From positions 1 through 11,173 of the forward strand of contig JAEZPL010000597.1 in the NCBI GenBank assembly GCA_023413605.1: 11,173 nucleotides of DNA, in the 5' to 3' direction. How positions within the stretch are numbered: position 1 is the stretch's first letter; each line of letters begins with the position of its first letter. Source of the DNA: Pseudomonadota bacterium (GTDB lineage Bacteria > Pseudomonadota > Alphaproteobacteria > Azospirillales > Azospirillaceae). Under the pieces are notes generated by a model. That model saw only the letters and a list, made by a program, of their open reading frames with translations. It was not told the origin of the DNA and searched no databases. The position numbers and the translations under genes were made by a program. Below, piece after piece: positions 1 to 7,161 of this stretch.

Positions 1-1
1 G

Positions 2-811
2 AAGGGCACGGCGCGGGTCAGCGCCGTGTACACCGCTCCGCCGCGCAAGAGCTTCATCGTCGCGCTGAAGGACGTGCCGGAGATCTGGGAAATCTCCACC
101 GACGAAAAGTCCGCGCCAGTCTATGGCGGGCTGGTCCACAGCTACGAAAAGGGCATGATCGAGGCGGTGGGCGCGCAGCAGGGTCTGTTCGCCGTGCGCC
201 GGATCGAACTGGACGAGCCGGTGGACGACTTCTTCTTCGATCCCCCCTACGCCAACCTGATCGGCGCTTCGCGTGACGGCGGCAAGGGGCAGGTCGTCAA
301 TCTGATCGTCGGCCGCAAGGTCGCCGAGGTGGATCTGCCCGGCATGCCGCATCTGGGCTCCGGCATCAGCTGGATGCTGGACGGGCGCCGCGTGATGGCA
401 ACGCCCCACCTGAAGGACGCGGCCCTCAGCGTCATCGACATGAAGGAATGGAAGACGATCAAGCGCATCGACACGCTCGGCCCCGGCTTCTTCATGCGCA
501 GCCATGAATCCACGCCTTTCGCCTGGACCGACGCCTCGCTCAGCCCGCGCCGCGACACGATGGAGATCGTGGACAAGCGGACGCTGGAGGTGGTGCGGAC
601 GCTGACCCCCGCGCCCGGCAAGACCGCGTCGCATGTGGAATTCACGCGCGACGGCCGCCACGCCCTGGTCAGCGTGTGGGAGGATGACGGCGCGCTGGTC
701 ATCTACGACGCCGCCACATTCGAGGAGGTCAAGCGCCTGCCCATGCGCAAGCCGGTGGGTAAGTACAACGTCTACAACAAGACGCGCTATTCCGAAGGCA
801 CGAGCCATTGA
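2..811 (+). CDS. nirN: Cytochrome cd1-fold protein, NirN-like (dihydro-heme d1 dehydrogenase), 3' part
   Basis: The 5' end lies outside the window; 269 residues remain and read in frame from base 2. NirN is a periplasmic homologue of cytochrome cd1 nitrite reductase that performs the last oxidation in heme d1 synthesis. What is seen is the beta-propeller part only: PPRKSFIVALKDVPE near the start, LDEPVDDFFFD, GMPHLGSGISW, a GPGFFMRSHESTPFAW stretch, SPRRDT, HVEFTRDGRHALVSVWE, and the C-terminus VGKYNVYNKTRYSEGTSH. The conserved histidines in HLGSG and RSHESTP suit a heme d1 pocket. These blocks and the EGTSH ending recall NirN more than NirS (which ends near GKFNVYNTQHDVY) or NirF. The N-terminal heme c domain that would help to decide is not visible. 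It precedes a DNR-type regulator, which supports a denitrification locus. Alternative: a NirS-like paralogue. Confidence 0.82.
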   Translation, partial: KGTARVSAVYTAPPRKSFIVALKDVPEIWEISTDEKSAPVYGGLVHSYEKGMIEAVGAQQGLFAVRRIELDEPVDDFFFDPPYANLIGASRDGGKGQVVNLIVGRKVAEVDLPGMPHLGSGISWMLDGRRVMATPHLKDAALSVIDMKEWKTIKRIDTLGPGFFMRSHESTPFAWTDASLSPRRDTMEIVDKRTLEVVRTLTPAPGKTASHVEFTRDGRHALVSVWEDDGALVIYDAATFEEVKRLPMRKPVGKYNVYNKTRYSEGTSH

Positions 812-827
812 GGACCGTTTCCAGGGT

Positions 828-869
828 TTGATGCCGGTCAAGCGGCGGGGGCGGCGGAGCGTCTATGGT
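828..869 (+). promoter_or_regulatory. FNR/DNR-type box and promoter of the Crp/Fnr gene
   Basis: TTGAT-GCCG-GTCAA at 828-841 matches nine of ten defined bases of the FNR/DNR consensus TTGAT-N4-ATCAA. A -10-like TATGGT lies at 864-869. With the box centre (834.5) placed at -41.5, transcription would start near 876 and the hexamer would fall at about -12 to -7, as in a class II activated promoter. No good -35 is visible, as expected for activator-dependent promoters. The site sits in the 93-bp gap after nirN and about 64 bp before the regulator ATG, suggesting autoregulation or control by another FNR-family protein. Confidence 0.65.
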
Positions 870-904
870 CGTTCCTGGATGCTGACCGGCAGACGAGGCC
901 CCCG

Positions 905-1618
905 ATGCCCAGCGGGCAGATGGACAACAGGCTTGCGCGGACCATCGCCGACGTTCCCGTGTTCGGCCAATGGCCGGAACCTGACCGCGCGCGCCTTCTG
1001 TCCTACAGCGGCGAACGCACCTTTGCGGCGGGCGATGTCCTGTTCCGGCGCGGCGATCCGGCGGCGGCCTTCTGCATCGTGCTGGACGGAACCATCGGCC
1101 TGACCCTGGCGGAGGAAGAAGGCCCCTCCGGCATCGTCGACATGGTCCGGCCCGGCGAATTGGCCGGCGACGAGGCGGTGTTCGACCGCGGACCGCACAC
1201 CGCCAGCGCCATCGCCCTGACGCCCGTCACGGCCCTGGTCGTCGCGGCGGATCCCTTCCTCGCCCATCTGGAAACGCGGTTCGAGCTTGTCCTGACGATG
1301 CTGGCCGGGGCGTCGGCGCGGCTGCGCGGCCTTGTGCACGACATCACGGAACTGAAGCTGCAATCGACCACGCAGCGGCTGGCCGGCTATCTGGTCCGGC
1401 TGGCCGGATCGCAGCAGGGGCGCGTGCGCCTGATGCTGCCGTGCGAAAAGCAGTTGCTGGCGGAACGGCTGGGCATGAAGCCGGAAAGCCTGTCGCGCTC
1501 CCTGTCGAAGCTGCGCGCCCAGGGCGTTCACGCCGGCCGCCCGGACATCGTGGACATCGACGACATCGACGTCCTCCGCGCCTTTTGGCAGAGCAGCGAC
1601 GGCGCCCCGGAGGATTGA
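905..1618 (+). CDS. Crp/Fnr-family regulator, DNR/NnrR type
   Basis: This 237-residue protein has a cyclic-nucleotide-binding-like sensor fold (about residues 20-125), a dimerisation helix (about 125-150) and a winged HTH (about 155-230). The helix-turn-helix block runs from LPCEKQLLAERLG to MKPESLSRSL. Its recognition helix carries E194, S197 and R198, the E-x-x-S-R pattern that reads TTGAT half sites in FNR and DNR. Only two cysteines occur (C57, C180), so the N-terminal [4Fe-4S] ligand set of true FNR is absent. This points to a DNR/NnrR-type sensor, which in known members responds to NO through heme. Its position just after nirN supports a role in denitrification gene control, and an FNR-type box lies in its own promoter. 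ATG at 905 has a weak ribosome site; an in-frame ATG at 920 is an alternative. The exact ligand is inferred. Confidence 0.88.
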   Translation: MPSGQMDNRLARTIADVPVFGQWPEPDRARLLSYSGERTFAAGDVLFRRGDPAAAFCIVLDGTIGLTLAEEEGPSGIVDMVRPGELAGDEAVFDRGPHTASAIALTPVTALVVAADPFLAHLETRFELVLTMLAGASARLRGLVHDITELKLQSTTQRLAGYLVRLAGSQQGRVRLMLPCEKQLLAERLGMKPESLSRSLSKLRAQGVHAGRPDIVDIDDIDVLRAFWQSSDGAPED

Positions 1619-1646
1619 CCGCCTCGACCGCTGCATGGAATTGTTT

Positions 1647-1661
1647 GATCCGGAACGGATC
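1647..1661. repeat. Short inverted repeat between the regulator and acetyltransferase genes
   Basis: GATCCG (1647-1652) and CGGATC (1656-1661) are perfect inverted arms around a 3-base spacer GAA. No run of T follows, so a rho-independent terminator is not well supported. It could be a small operator for the downstream gene, a weak hairpin, or chance in GC-rich DNA. Confidence 0.3.
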
Positions 1662-1688
1662 CGGTCGAACGGAGCGGGGGAGGGCGGC

Positions 1689-2540
1689 ATGGCGGAAGGC
1701 GGTCTGACTGTGCGGGTGGCCAAGCCGGAGGAGGTTGCGCTGATCCTCGAATGGGCGGCGGCGGAGGGCTGGAACCCCGGCGCGCAGGACGCGGCTTGCT
1801 TCCATACCCAGGATCCGCAGGGCTTCTTCGTCGGCGCCGATCGGGATGGGGTGCCCGTTTCCGCCATATCGGTGGTGACTTACGGAGACGGCTTCGCCTT
1901 CCTCGGCTGCTACATCGTCCGTCCCGAGGCGCGTGGGCGCGGCTATGGCATGGCGATGTGGCGTGCTGGCCTTGCGCACGCGGATGCGCGCCCGGTCGGG
2001 CTCGACGGCGTGGTCGCGCAGCAGGACAACTACCGCAAATCCGGCTTCTCCCTGGCCCACCGCAACATCCGCTTCGGCGGAACCCTTGCCGTACCGGAGC
2101 GCATCGAGGGGAGCATCGTCCCGCTCTCCGCGGTGAGCTTTGATGACCTGTCGGCCTACGATGCCGCCTGCTTCCCGGCGGAGCGGCCGGCCTTCCTGCG
2201 CGCCTGGACGACGGCGCCCGGTCATCACGCCCTCGGACTGCTGCGCGACGGCGGCCTTGCCGGCTTCGGCGTGGCGCGGCCGTGCCGGGAAGGGACGAAG
2301 GTCGGTCCGCTGTTCGCCGATGACCGGGCCGCCGCCGAAGCCCTGTTCGACGCCCTGACCCGCGCGGCGGGCGGTGGGTTGCTGTTCCTGGACGTGCCGG
2401 AACCCAACGCCCCCGCCGTCGCACTGGCCGAATCGCGCGGCCTGCGTCCCGTGTTCGAGACGGCGCGGATGTACACCGCCCCCGTCCGCCCCATCGCGGA
2501 TCAGCGCGTCTTCGGCATCACGACCTTCGAACTGGGCTGA
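1689..2540 (+). CDS. Two-domain GNAT N-acetyltransferase
   Basis: The product has 283 residues. The N-terminal half is a GNAT fold: TVRVAKPEEVALILEWAAAEGW opens the domain, GFFVGADRDGVPVSAISVV gives the central strands, and VRPEARGRGYG (residues 78-87) is the acetyl-CoA pyrophosphate loop of the R-x-x-G-x-G type (R82, G85, G87). Motif B contains QDNYRKSGF (about 112-120). The C-terminal half resembles the second domain of YitH-like, Acetyltransf_18-type proteins. The substrate cannot be read from sequence. The ATG at 1689 is chosen because a purine-rich ribosome site (GGGGGAGGG, about 1676-1684) sits directly upstream. An in-frame ATG at 1635 would add 18 residues but lacks such a site. The gene lies 70 bp after the regulator and may be co-transcribed, though nothing ties it to denitrification. 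Confidence 0.85.
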   Translation: MAEGGLTVRVAKPEEVALILEWAAAEGWNPGAQDAACFHTQDPQGFFVGADRDGVPVSAISVVTYGDGFAFLGCYIVRPEARGRGYGMAMWRAGLAHADARPVGLDGVVAQQDNYRKSGFSLAHRNIRFGGTLAVPERIEGSIVPLSAVSFDDLSAYDAACFPAERPAFLRAWTTAPGHHALGLLRDGGLAGFGVARPCREGTKVGPLFADDRAAAEALFDALTRAAGGGLLFLDVPEPNAPAVALAESRGLRPVFETARMYTAPVRPIADQRVFGITTFELG

Positions 2541-2580
2541 CGCGCGCCGCCGCCCGCTCGTCTCGCGCAGCAGAGCCAGC

Positions 2581-2598
2581 ACCCGGGCCATGCCGGGT
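2581..2598. terminator. Possible weak hairpin between convergent genes
   Basis: ACCCGG (2581-2586) and CCGGGT (2593-2598) form a perfect 6-bp stem with a 6-base loop in the 65-bp gap between the convergent acetyltransferase and cytochrome genes. The location suits a bidirectional terminator, but no T tract follows on either strand, so this remains tentative. Confidence 0.25.
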
Positions 2599-2605
2599 CG
2601 CCGGA

Positions 2606-3562
2606 TTAACGATCCCCCGGCAGTGGCCGGACGATGCATTCCGGCCGCGTGGGATCGCTGCAGCAGGCCTCGATCTTCTCGATGCTCTCGCGGTAGATGA
2701 CTTCCCACTGGTCCTTGCTGTGCAGGTTGCCCGGCGCCATCCAGTGGGACTGCGGGAACCGGTGGCCCCAGCCGTCCAGCCCTTCGACCTTTGTGGGGTC
2801 GTAGGTCATCGCGGTGAAGGTCTGGCAGGATTGCAGGGTGGTGATCCGGTGGCAGCCCGTGCAGGTGTTGCCCCTGGTGGTGATGCTCAGCGGCTTCGGC
2901 CAGTCCCGGAAGATTCCGATGTCGGTCGTGTACTTGCCGAAGGGATCGGCCGGGAGCGCGTTCGCCTGGGCGTAATAGGGGCTGTACATGAAAGGGCTGG
3001 CGTCGTGGCACTGGGTGCAGGCCATCGGCCCCTGGTTCAGCTCCTCCGGCGTGCTCCAGGGATTGCCGGGCTGGCCCGGCGGCAGGACATGGCGGCCGTC
3101 GATCCCGTCGGACCCCGGCTTTGCCTCGGCCTGGAACCAGCAGGTGCTTCCCGTTCCGACATCGTGCAGCACCATGTTGATCTCGTCGTAGAGATGGGTG
3201 CCGGGGGGACGGATCTTGGTCTGGCGGCACCAGACCGCGATCTGCGCCTTGCGGTCGTCGCGCAGCACCAGCGCCCGTGATTGCGGGGCGCAGGGCTCCT
3301 TCCTCTCACCGCCCAGCGAATTTTCGACTCCGGCCAGCAGCGAAGGCCGGTCGCAGGTCATGCCGGGCTGGTACTCTGGCGGCACCGCGCCGTCGACGGT
3401 GATCGCGATTTCCGTGCCAGCCGTGCAGTCGAAGGCCGGAATCGGTGCGATCGCCGTCTGGCAAGCCCGGGCATAGTCGCTGCCCGAATCGGCCAGAGCG
3501 GGAGCCGCCTGGGAAAGTGCCAGCCAGGCCAGGACGGCAACGCAGCAGCGGGTTACGGTCAT
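2606..3562 (-). CDS. Secreted cysteine-rich diheme c-type cytochrome of the molybdenum hydroxylase operon
   Basis: The 318-residue precursor begins with a Sec signal peptide (MTVTRCCVAVLAWLALSQAAPALA, cleavage probably after A24), so the mature protein is periplasmic. Two heme c sites are visible, C182-T-Q-C185-H186 and C234-T-G-C237-H238. Ten further cysteines occur in the mature part (34, 46, 70, 91, 112, 141, 246, 300, 301, 309), enough for up to five disulfides, which is unusual for a small cytochrome. The first ~170 residues carry no heme motif and I do not recognise their fold. As the last gene of a molybdenum hydroxylase operon lacking a FAD subunit, it is the likely electron acceptor for the [2Fe-2S] subunit. 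ATG 3562 is chosen for its strong GGAGGGG site. An in-frame ATG at 3580 overlaps the upstream stop as ATGA and is an alternative. Confidence 0.8.
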   Translation of the reverse strand: MTVTRCCVAVLAWLALSQAAPALADSGSDYARACQTAIAPIPAFDCTAGTEIAITVDGAVPPEYQPGMTCDRPSLLAGVENSLGGERKEPCAPQSRALVLRDDRKAQIAVWCRQTKIRPPGTHLYDEINMVLHDVGTGSTCWFQAEAKPGSDGIDGRHVLPPGQPGNPWSTPEELNQGPMACTQCHDASPFMYSPYYAQANALPADPFGKYTTDIGIFRDWPKPLSITTRGNTCTGCHRITTLQSCQTFTAMTYDPTKVEGLDGWGHRFPQSHWMAPGNLHSKDQWEVIYRESIEKIEACCSDPTRPECIVRPLPGDR

Positions 3563-3576
3563 CTTCGCCCCTCCGG

Positions 3577-4095
3577 TCATCGCACCAACCCCGGTTCCGC
3601 GAGCGCCGCCTTCCGGATCGCCGCGTAATAGCGCTTGTATCCCGTGCAGCGGCAGACGTGGGGGCCGCAGGCATCGGCGATCGCCGCATCCAGCTCGCCT
3701 TCCGGGATCGGCGTCTGGCGCAGGGAATCCAGCAGGATGTGCGCCGCCAGCAGGAAGCCCGGCGAGCAATAGCCGCACTGGAACGCGAACTCGTCGAGGA
3801 ACGCCGTCTGCAAGGGGCTGAGGTGCTGCGGGTCGCCCAGCCCTTCGACGGTCGTGACCTCCTGCCCGTCCAGCAGCACCACCGGCGTCGAGCAGGAGAG
3901 CAGCGGATTCAGCGCCGCGCCGGGGACGCGCCGCACCGCGACCGTGCAGGCCCGGCACACGCCGATGCCGCAGCCGAGCTTGGTGCCGGTCAGGCCCACC
4001 TCCTCCTGAAGGAAGTCGAGCAGGGACAGATCGTTGGGGACCGTGCGCTCGTAGCGCTTGCCGTTGATCGTAACGACGACGGGAACGGTGGGCAT
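3577..4095 (-). CDS. [2Fe-2S]-binding small subunit of a molybdenum hydroxylase (aldehyde/isoquinoline oxidoreductase type)
   Basis: This 172-residue protein is of normal length for the xanthine oxidase-family small subunit. The N-terminal plant-ferredoxin-like domain binds one [2Fe-2S] cluster through C42, C47, C50 (GCGIGVCRAC) and C68. The C-terminal helical domain binds the second through C107, C110 (CGYC) and C148, C150 (CRCTGY). It relays electrons from the molybdenum centre. No signal peptide is present, so it is probably exported through the Tat system bound to the large subunit, which carries the twin-arginine signal. Its ATG overlaps the large-subunit stop by one base (TGATG), indicating translational coupling, and an AAGGA ribosome site lies in the end of the preceding gene. 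Related small subunits include IorA and PaoA; the substrate cannot be deduced from this subunit. Confidence 0.93.
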   Translation of the reverse strand: MPTVPVVVTINGKRYERTVPNDLSLLDFLQEEVGLTGTKLGCGIGVCRACTVAVRRVPGAALNPLLSCSTPVVLLDGQEVTTVEGLGDPQHLSPLQTAFLDEFAFQCGYCSPGFLLAAHILLDSLRQTPIPEGELDAAIADACGPHVCRCTGYKRYYAAIRKAALAEPGLVR

Positions 4096-6869
4096 CAGGC
4101 CGGTTCCTTCTTCTGCCGGATATCGTCGGCCGTGACCGGCAAGGACCGGAACCGGCGTCCCACGGCATGGGCAATGGCGTTCACGATGGCGGGGGCGATC
4201 GGGCACAGCACGGCTTCGGCGATGCCTTTGCCGGCGGCGTCCTGCGTCCCCAGCAGTTCCAGGCTCAGCCGCTTCAGCGGCACATCCCCGGCCAGGGCGA
4301 CGGCGTACCGGTCCAGGTTCCAGCGCCCGGATCCGGCGCCCGCCTGCAGCAGCGGCAGGTTCTCCAGCAGCGCATAGCCGATTCCCATCGCCGCACCGCC
4401 CTCATATTGGCCGTTCAGCAGGTCCGGCTGGATCACTCGGCCGGAGTCCAGATAGGTGTGCAGGGCCGTGACCAGTATCGCGCCGGTGTCCTGGTTCACC
4501 TCGACCGCGGCAAGCGTGCCGGACGGCGCGTAGTGGGAGCGACCGTACAGCTTGGCGTCCGGCGGCGGCGGCTTGGTGTTCCGGCGGTCATGAACGCGCC
4601 AGGAATTCTCGTCCGCCAGCCGGGTGGACAGGCCGTCGATCGGGCCGGTGTGCGCCACGCCATCCACGAGATAGCTTCCGACCACCCATTGCGCCTGGTT
4701 GAAGGCATGGGCCATCGCGCCGACCACGGCGTTGCCGGCGTAGGCCGCCGCCGCGATCTCGGCCAGCGTCAGGGGGCGCAGCTGCGGCGCCGTCAGGGCG
4801 CCATCCTTCCATGCGACCTGCTCGGCGGGCACATCGGCGCGCCACAGCGCCCTTGCGACCGGCAGCACGCCGGTCAGGAACAGCATGCGCGCCGCCTGCT
4901 CCGCCACATGGACCTGATGGAAGCCGGTCAGGCAGGCGCTCGACGACATCGAGAAGGCCGCCGTGTAGCGCGGGTTGTCCCAGTTCTGCTCGCTGGGCGG
5001 CAGGTTGGAGTCGAACTTCAGCCCGGTCACGAACCGGGTCACCTCGCCCATGGAGATGGCCGCGGCGTTGCTGCCGAGAAATCCGGCCGTGCTGACCGCC
5101 AGCGAGGTGGCCGAGCCGTTGCCCATGTCCACGGCGTTGGAGGCCACCGTGATGCGGCCATCGGCGGTCAGCGACACTTCGGCCATCACGCCATCACCGC
5201 CGGTGCCGAACGCTTGGTTGGCCAGCGCGAAGCCGACGCCGTAAGCGGTGGCGCCGGAATCCCGCCGCGTCTTCTCCGCCGCGCGGTCCGCCCACAGCGG
5301 GTTGGCGCGGGCGCGCTCGCAGATCTCCTTCAGCCGCAGCTCCTGCCGGATCGGCGCCCCCGTGACGGTACGGTCGCCCGTCTTCAGCACGTTGCGCAGG
5401 CGCAGTTCGATCGGGTCGACCTTCAGGGCCGTCGCCGCCTCGTCGATCAGGCATTCGATCCCGAAATAGGCCTGCGGCCCGCCGAAGCCGCGCATAGAGC
5501 CGGCGACCACGCCCGGGGTTGGCCGGGCCATGGCGTCGATCGCGGACTTTCCGATGTCGTAGCTGCCGCCGCCGCAATAGCCCGCCAGCTGCGCGACCCA
5601 CTGGCTGTAGTTGTTGTTGCCGCCGGCATTCAGCGTCATTTTGTATTCGATGGCCTGGAACCGCCCGTCGCGGTCGACGGCGAGGCGCGGCATCACCGTC
5701 GCGCCAAGCTGCTTCAGCCCCGCCTGGAACTGCTCGTACCGGTCGTACGCGATGCGCACGGGAGCGCCGGCGTAAGCGGCGGCGAGCGCCAGCACCACCG
5801 GGAAGGTGGACACGTCGCGACCGCCGAACCCGCCGCCGGGATAGCAGGAGTTCAGTACGACCGTGGATACCTTGACCGGGCATGTCGCGGCGGAAAACAG
5901 GTTCAGGGTGGTCTGCAGGTCGCCGTTGGTGGACTGCGTGCCGAGCACGAGGTGCAGGGTCCCCTGGCCTCCCGCCCCCTGGGCTCCCGTCGCCGGCTTC
6001 TCCAGCCAGCCGAGCCCGGCCTCGGGCTCCATGAACACGGGGTCCAGCACCTGCGTCTCGAAGACGCCGCTGAAGGTGGTGACGTCGGGCCGGCTGAAGA
6101 CCTGCTCGATCTGGCCGCGCACGCGGCGGGCCTGCTGGTCCACGGGCGTGCTGCCGTAGGGATTGCTCTGGCCGTCCTTCACCTGGGAGAACAGCTCCGT
6201 CCCACCCTCGGAGTAGCGGGTGAGGTAGGTGGGCGGCGAGTAGGCGGCCGACCCGGAGGCAGACTCGGAGGCAGACTCGGAGGCGGACCAAGCGGTGTGG
6301 TCGACGGCGTCGCCGTACAGCACCACGCCGTCGCGGAACTGGATCAGCCGGGCGGCTTGCCGCCAGGTTGCGAAGTCCGCGAAGATCAGGATCGCCGCCG
6401 GCTGCCCGAAATAGACCGGCAGTTTCCCCGCCGCCACCAGCAGCCCGCCGGGGCGTCCGGCCGGCGGTGTCATCGACGATGGAAAAGTGATGTTGTCCGC
6501 GGCCAGCCGCTCGGCGGTGATCGTCTGCAGGGGTTGCAAATCCGGCGGCAGCATGGACAGGTTGATGCCCCGGAAGGGCCGGTCGATCACCGTGGTGCGC
6601 AGCACCAGCGCGTACCGTTCCTGGGACGGCCAGCCGGCCATGTCGCGGGCGCGGAAATCGCGGGCGTAGATCTTCTCGCCGGTGACCTTCGGCACCCCCT
6701 CGATCCGGTACCGCGCCTTGCCCGGCGGACCGCTCCAGGCGCTGGCCGTTTCCCGGACGGTGTCGGCGGCGGGGCCGGCCACGGCCAGCCGGTTGTAGAT
6801 CACGGTCAGGCCGGCGGCCCCGACCGTTTGCAGGAATTCCCGACGGCTTTGGACAAAACGCAGCGTCAC
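4095..6869 (-). CDS. Tat-exported molybdopterin-binding large subunit, xanthine dehydrogenase/IorB-like family
   Basis: This 924-residue catalytic subunit begins with a twin-arginine signal (S8-R-R-E-F-L-Q followed by a hydrophobic stretch), so the enzyme is folded and exported. The family a/b hammerhead region follows (RYRIEGVPKVTGEKIYARDF). Molybdopterin-contact motifs include YPGGGFGGRD (about 343-352) and SMRGFGGPQ (458-466). Near the C-terminus, GIAEAVLCPIAPAI contains E885, equivalent to the catalytic glutamate of the family. Members hydroxylate aldehydes or N-heterocycles with water as oxygen source; the substrate here is unknown. No FAD subunit gene adjoins, so electrons should leave through the [2Fe-2S] subunit to the cytochrome c. 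GTG 6869 is preferred: GGGGAGG lies 8 bases upstream and it yields a compact Tat n-region. In-frame ATGs at 6896 and 6941 are possible but lack ribosome sites. A Ser/Ala/Glu repeat occurs at about 195-208. Confidence 0.92.
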   Translation of the reverse strand: MTLRFVQSRREFLQTVGAAGLTVIYNRLAVAGPAADTVRETASAWSGPPGKARYRIEGVPKVTGEKIYARDFRARDMAGWPSQERYALVLRTTVIDRPFRGINLSMLPPDLQPLQTITAERLAADNITFPSSMTPPAGRPGGLLVAAGKLPVYFGQPAAILIFADFATWRQAARLIQFRDGVVLYGDAVDHTAWSASESASESASGSAAYSPPTYLTRYSEGGTELFSQVKDGQSNPYGSTPVDQQARRVRGQIEQVFSRPDVTTFSGVFETQVLDPVFMEPEAGLGWLEKPATGAQGAGGQGTLHLVLGTQSTNGDLQTTLNLFSAATCPVKVSTVVLNSCYPGGGFGGRDVSTFPVVLALAAAYAGAPVRIAYDRYEQFQAGLKQLGATVMPRLAVDRDGRFQAIEYKMTLNAGGNNNYSQWVAQLAGYCGGGSYDIGKSAIDAMARPTPGVVAGSMRGFGGPQAYFGIECLIDEAATALKVDPIELRLRNVLKTGDRTVTGAPIRQELRLKEICERARANPLWADRAAEKTRRDSGATAYGVGFALANQAFGTGGDGVMAEVSLTADGRITVASNAVDMGNGSATSLAVSTAGFLGSNAAAISMGEVTRFVTGLKFDSNLPPSEQNWDNPRYTAAFSMSSSACLTGFHQVHVAEQAARMLFLTGVLPVARALWRADVPAEQVAWKDGALTAPQLRPLTLAEIAAAAYAGNAVVGAMAHAFNQAQWVVGSYLVDGVAHTGPIDGLSTRLADENSWRVHDRRNTKPPPPDAKLYGRSHYAPSGTLAAVEVNQDTGAILVTALHTYLDSGRVIQPDLLNGQYEGGAAMGIGYALLENLPLLQAGAGSGRWNLDRYAVALAGDVPLKRLSLELLGTQDAAGKGIAEAVLCPIAPAIVNAIAHAVGRRFRSLPVTADDIRQKKEPA
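6256..6287 (-). repeat. 12-bp tandem repeat inside the large-subunit gene (SASE repeat)
   Basis: Two exact copies of GAGGCAGACTCG (6256-6267 and 6268-6279) are followed by a third, diverged partial copy. On the coding strand they give SASESASESASGSA (about residues 195-208). In-frame 12-bp units can expand or contract without breaking the frame. The segment looks like a flexible surface loop or linker in the large subunit. Confidence 0.8.
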
Positions 6870-6982
6870 CCCGGGTGCCTCCCCATTCGGCAACATCGCC
6901 GAAGCGCCGCTCGCACGGTCCCCTGCGGATGTCGGTTGCATAAATATCGGAGCATGTCGATTTTTTAGAGATATTTCTATGA

Positions 6983-7010
6983 CTCATACGACCATGGAAG
7001 GAAATGTCAA
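6983..7010 (-). promoter_or_regulatory. Candidate sigma70-type promoter of the molybdenum hydroxylase operon
   Basis: On the minus strand a perfect -35 TTGACA (7010-7005) is followed after 16 bases by TATGAG (6988-6983), four of six matches to TATAAT. Transcription would start near 6976, giving a leader of about 107 nt to the GTG at 6869. The surrounding DNA is AT-rich compared with the genes. No FNR-type box was seen near it. Confidence 0.5.
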
Positions 7011-7112
7011 TGCATGAATCCAAATCTTAAGGTGCCGAATGAATTTGTTGCGGCGCTGCGGCGCTTGGCGGTCACGGGCGCCGAGGGGCCGGACGTGCGG
7101 GTGATCCAGGGC

Positions 7113-7140
7113 ATCGGCCGCATTCGACGCAAGGGCCGAT
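7113..7140. repeat. Inverted repeat upstream of the fusion gene
   Basis: ATCGGCC (7113-7119) and GGCCGAT (7134-7140) are perfect 7-bp inverted arms separated by 14 bases. They could form an RNA hairpin or be a regulator site. No T run follows, so termination is unlikely. It lies about 145 bp before the start codon. Confidence 0.4.
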
Positions 7141-7161
7141 CAAGTGGCTTTACTTTCCAGG

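Noticed and set aside
1344..3230. Long minus-strand frame across the regulator, acetyltransferase and cytochrome genes
   Set aside because: It is out of frame with the cytochrome gene, crosses convergent genes and shows no domain; it is a composition artefact.
2606..4174. Extending the cytochrome frame upstream to 4174
   Set aside because: The upstream part only overlaps the [2Fe-2S] gene in another frame and is Arg-rich. The signal peptide and strong ribosome site mark the true start at 3562 (or 3580).
4167..6968. A reading frame of about 933 codons on the plus strand
   Set aside because: It is antisense to the well-supported molybdopterin large subunit and its translation is Arg/Gly/His-rich without recognisable domains.
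7125..7145. FNR-type box near GATCAA upstream of the fusion gene
   Set aside because: Only one half site (ATCAA) is present; the partner half is a poor match at the required spacing.
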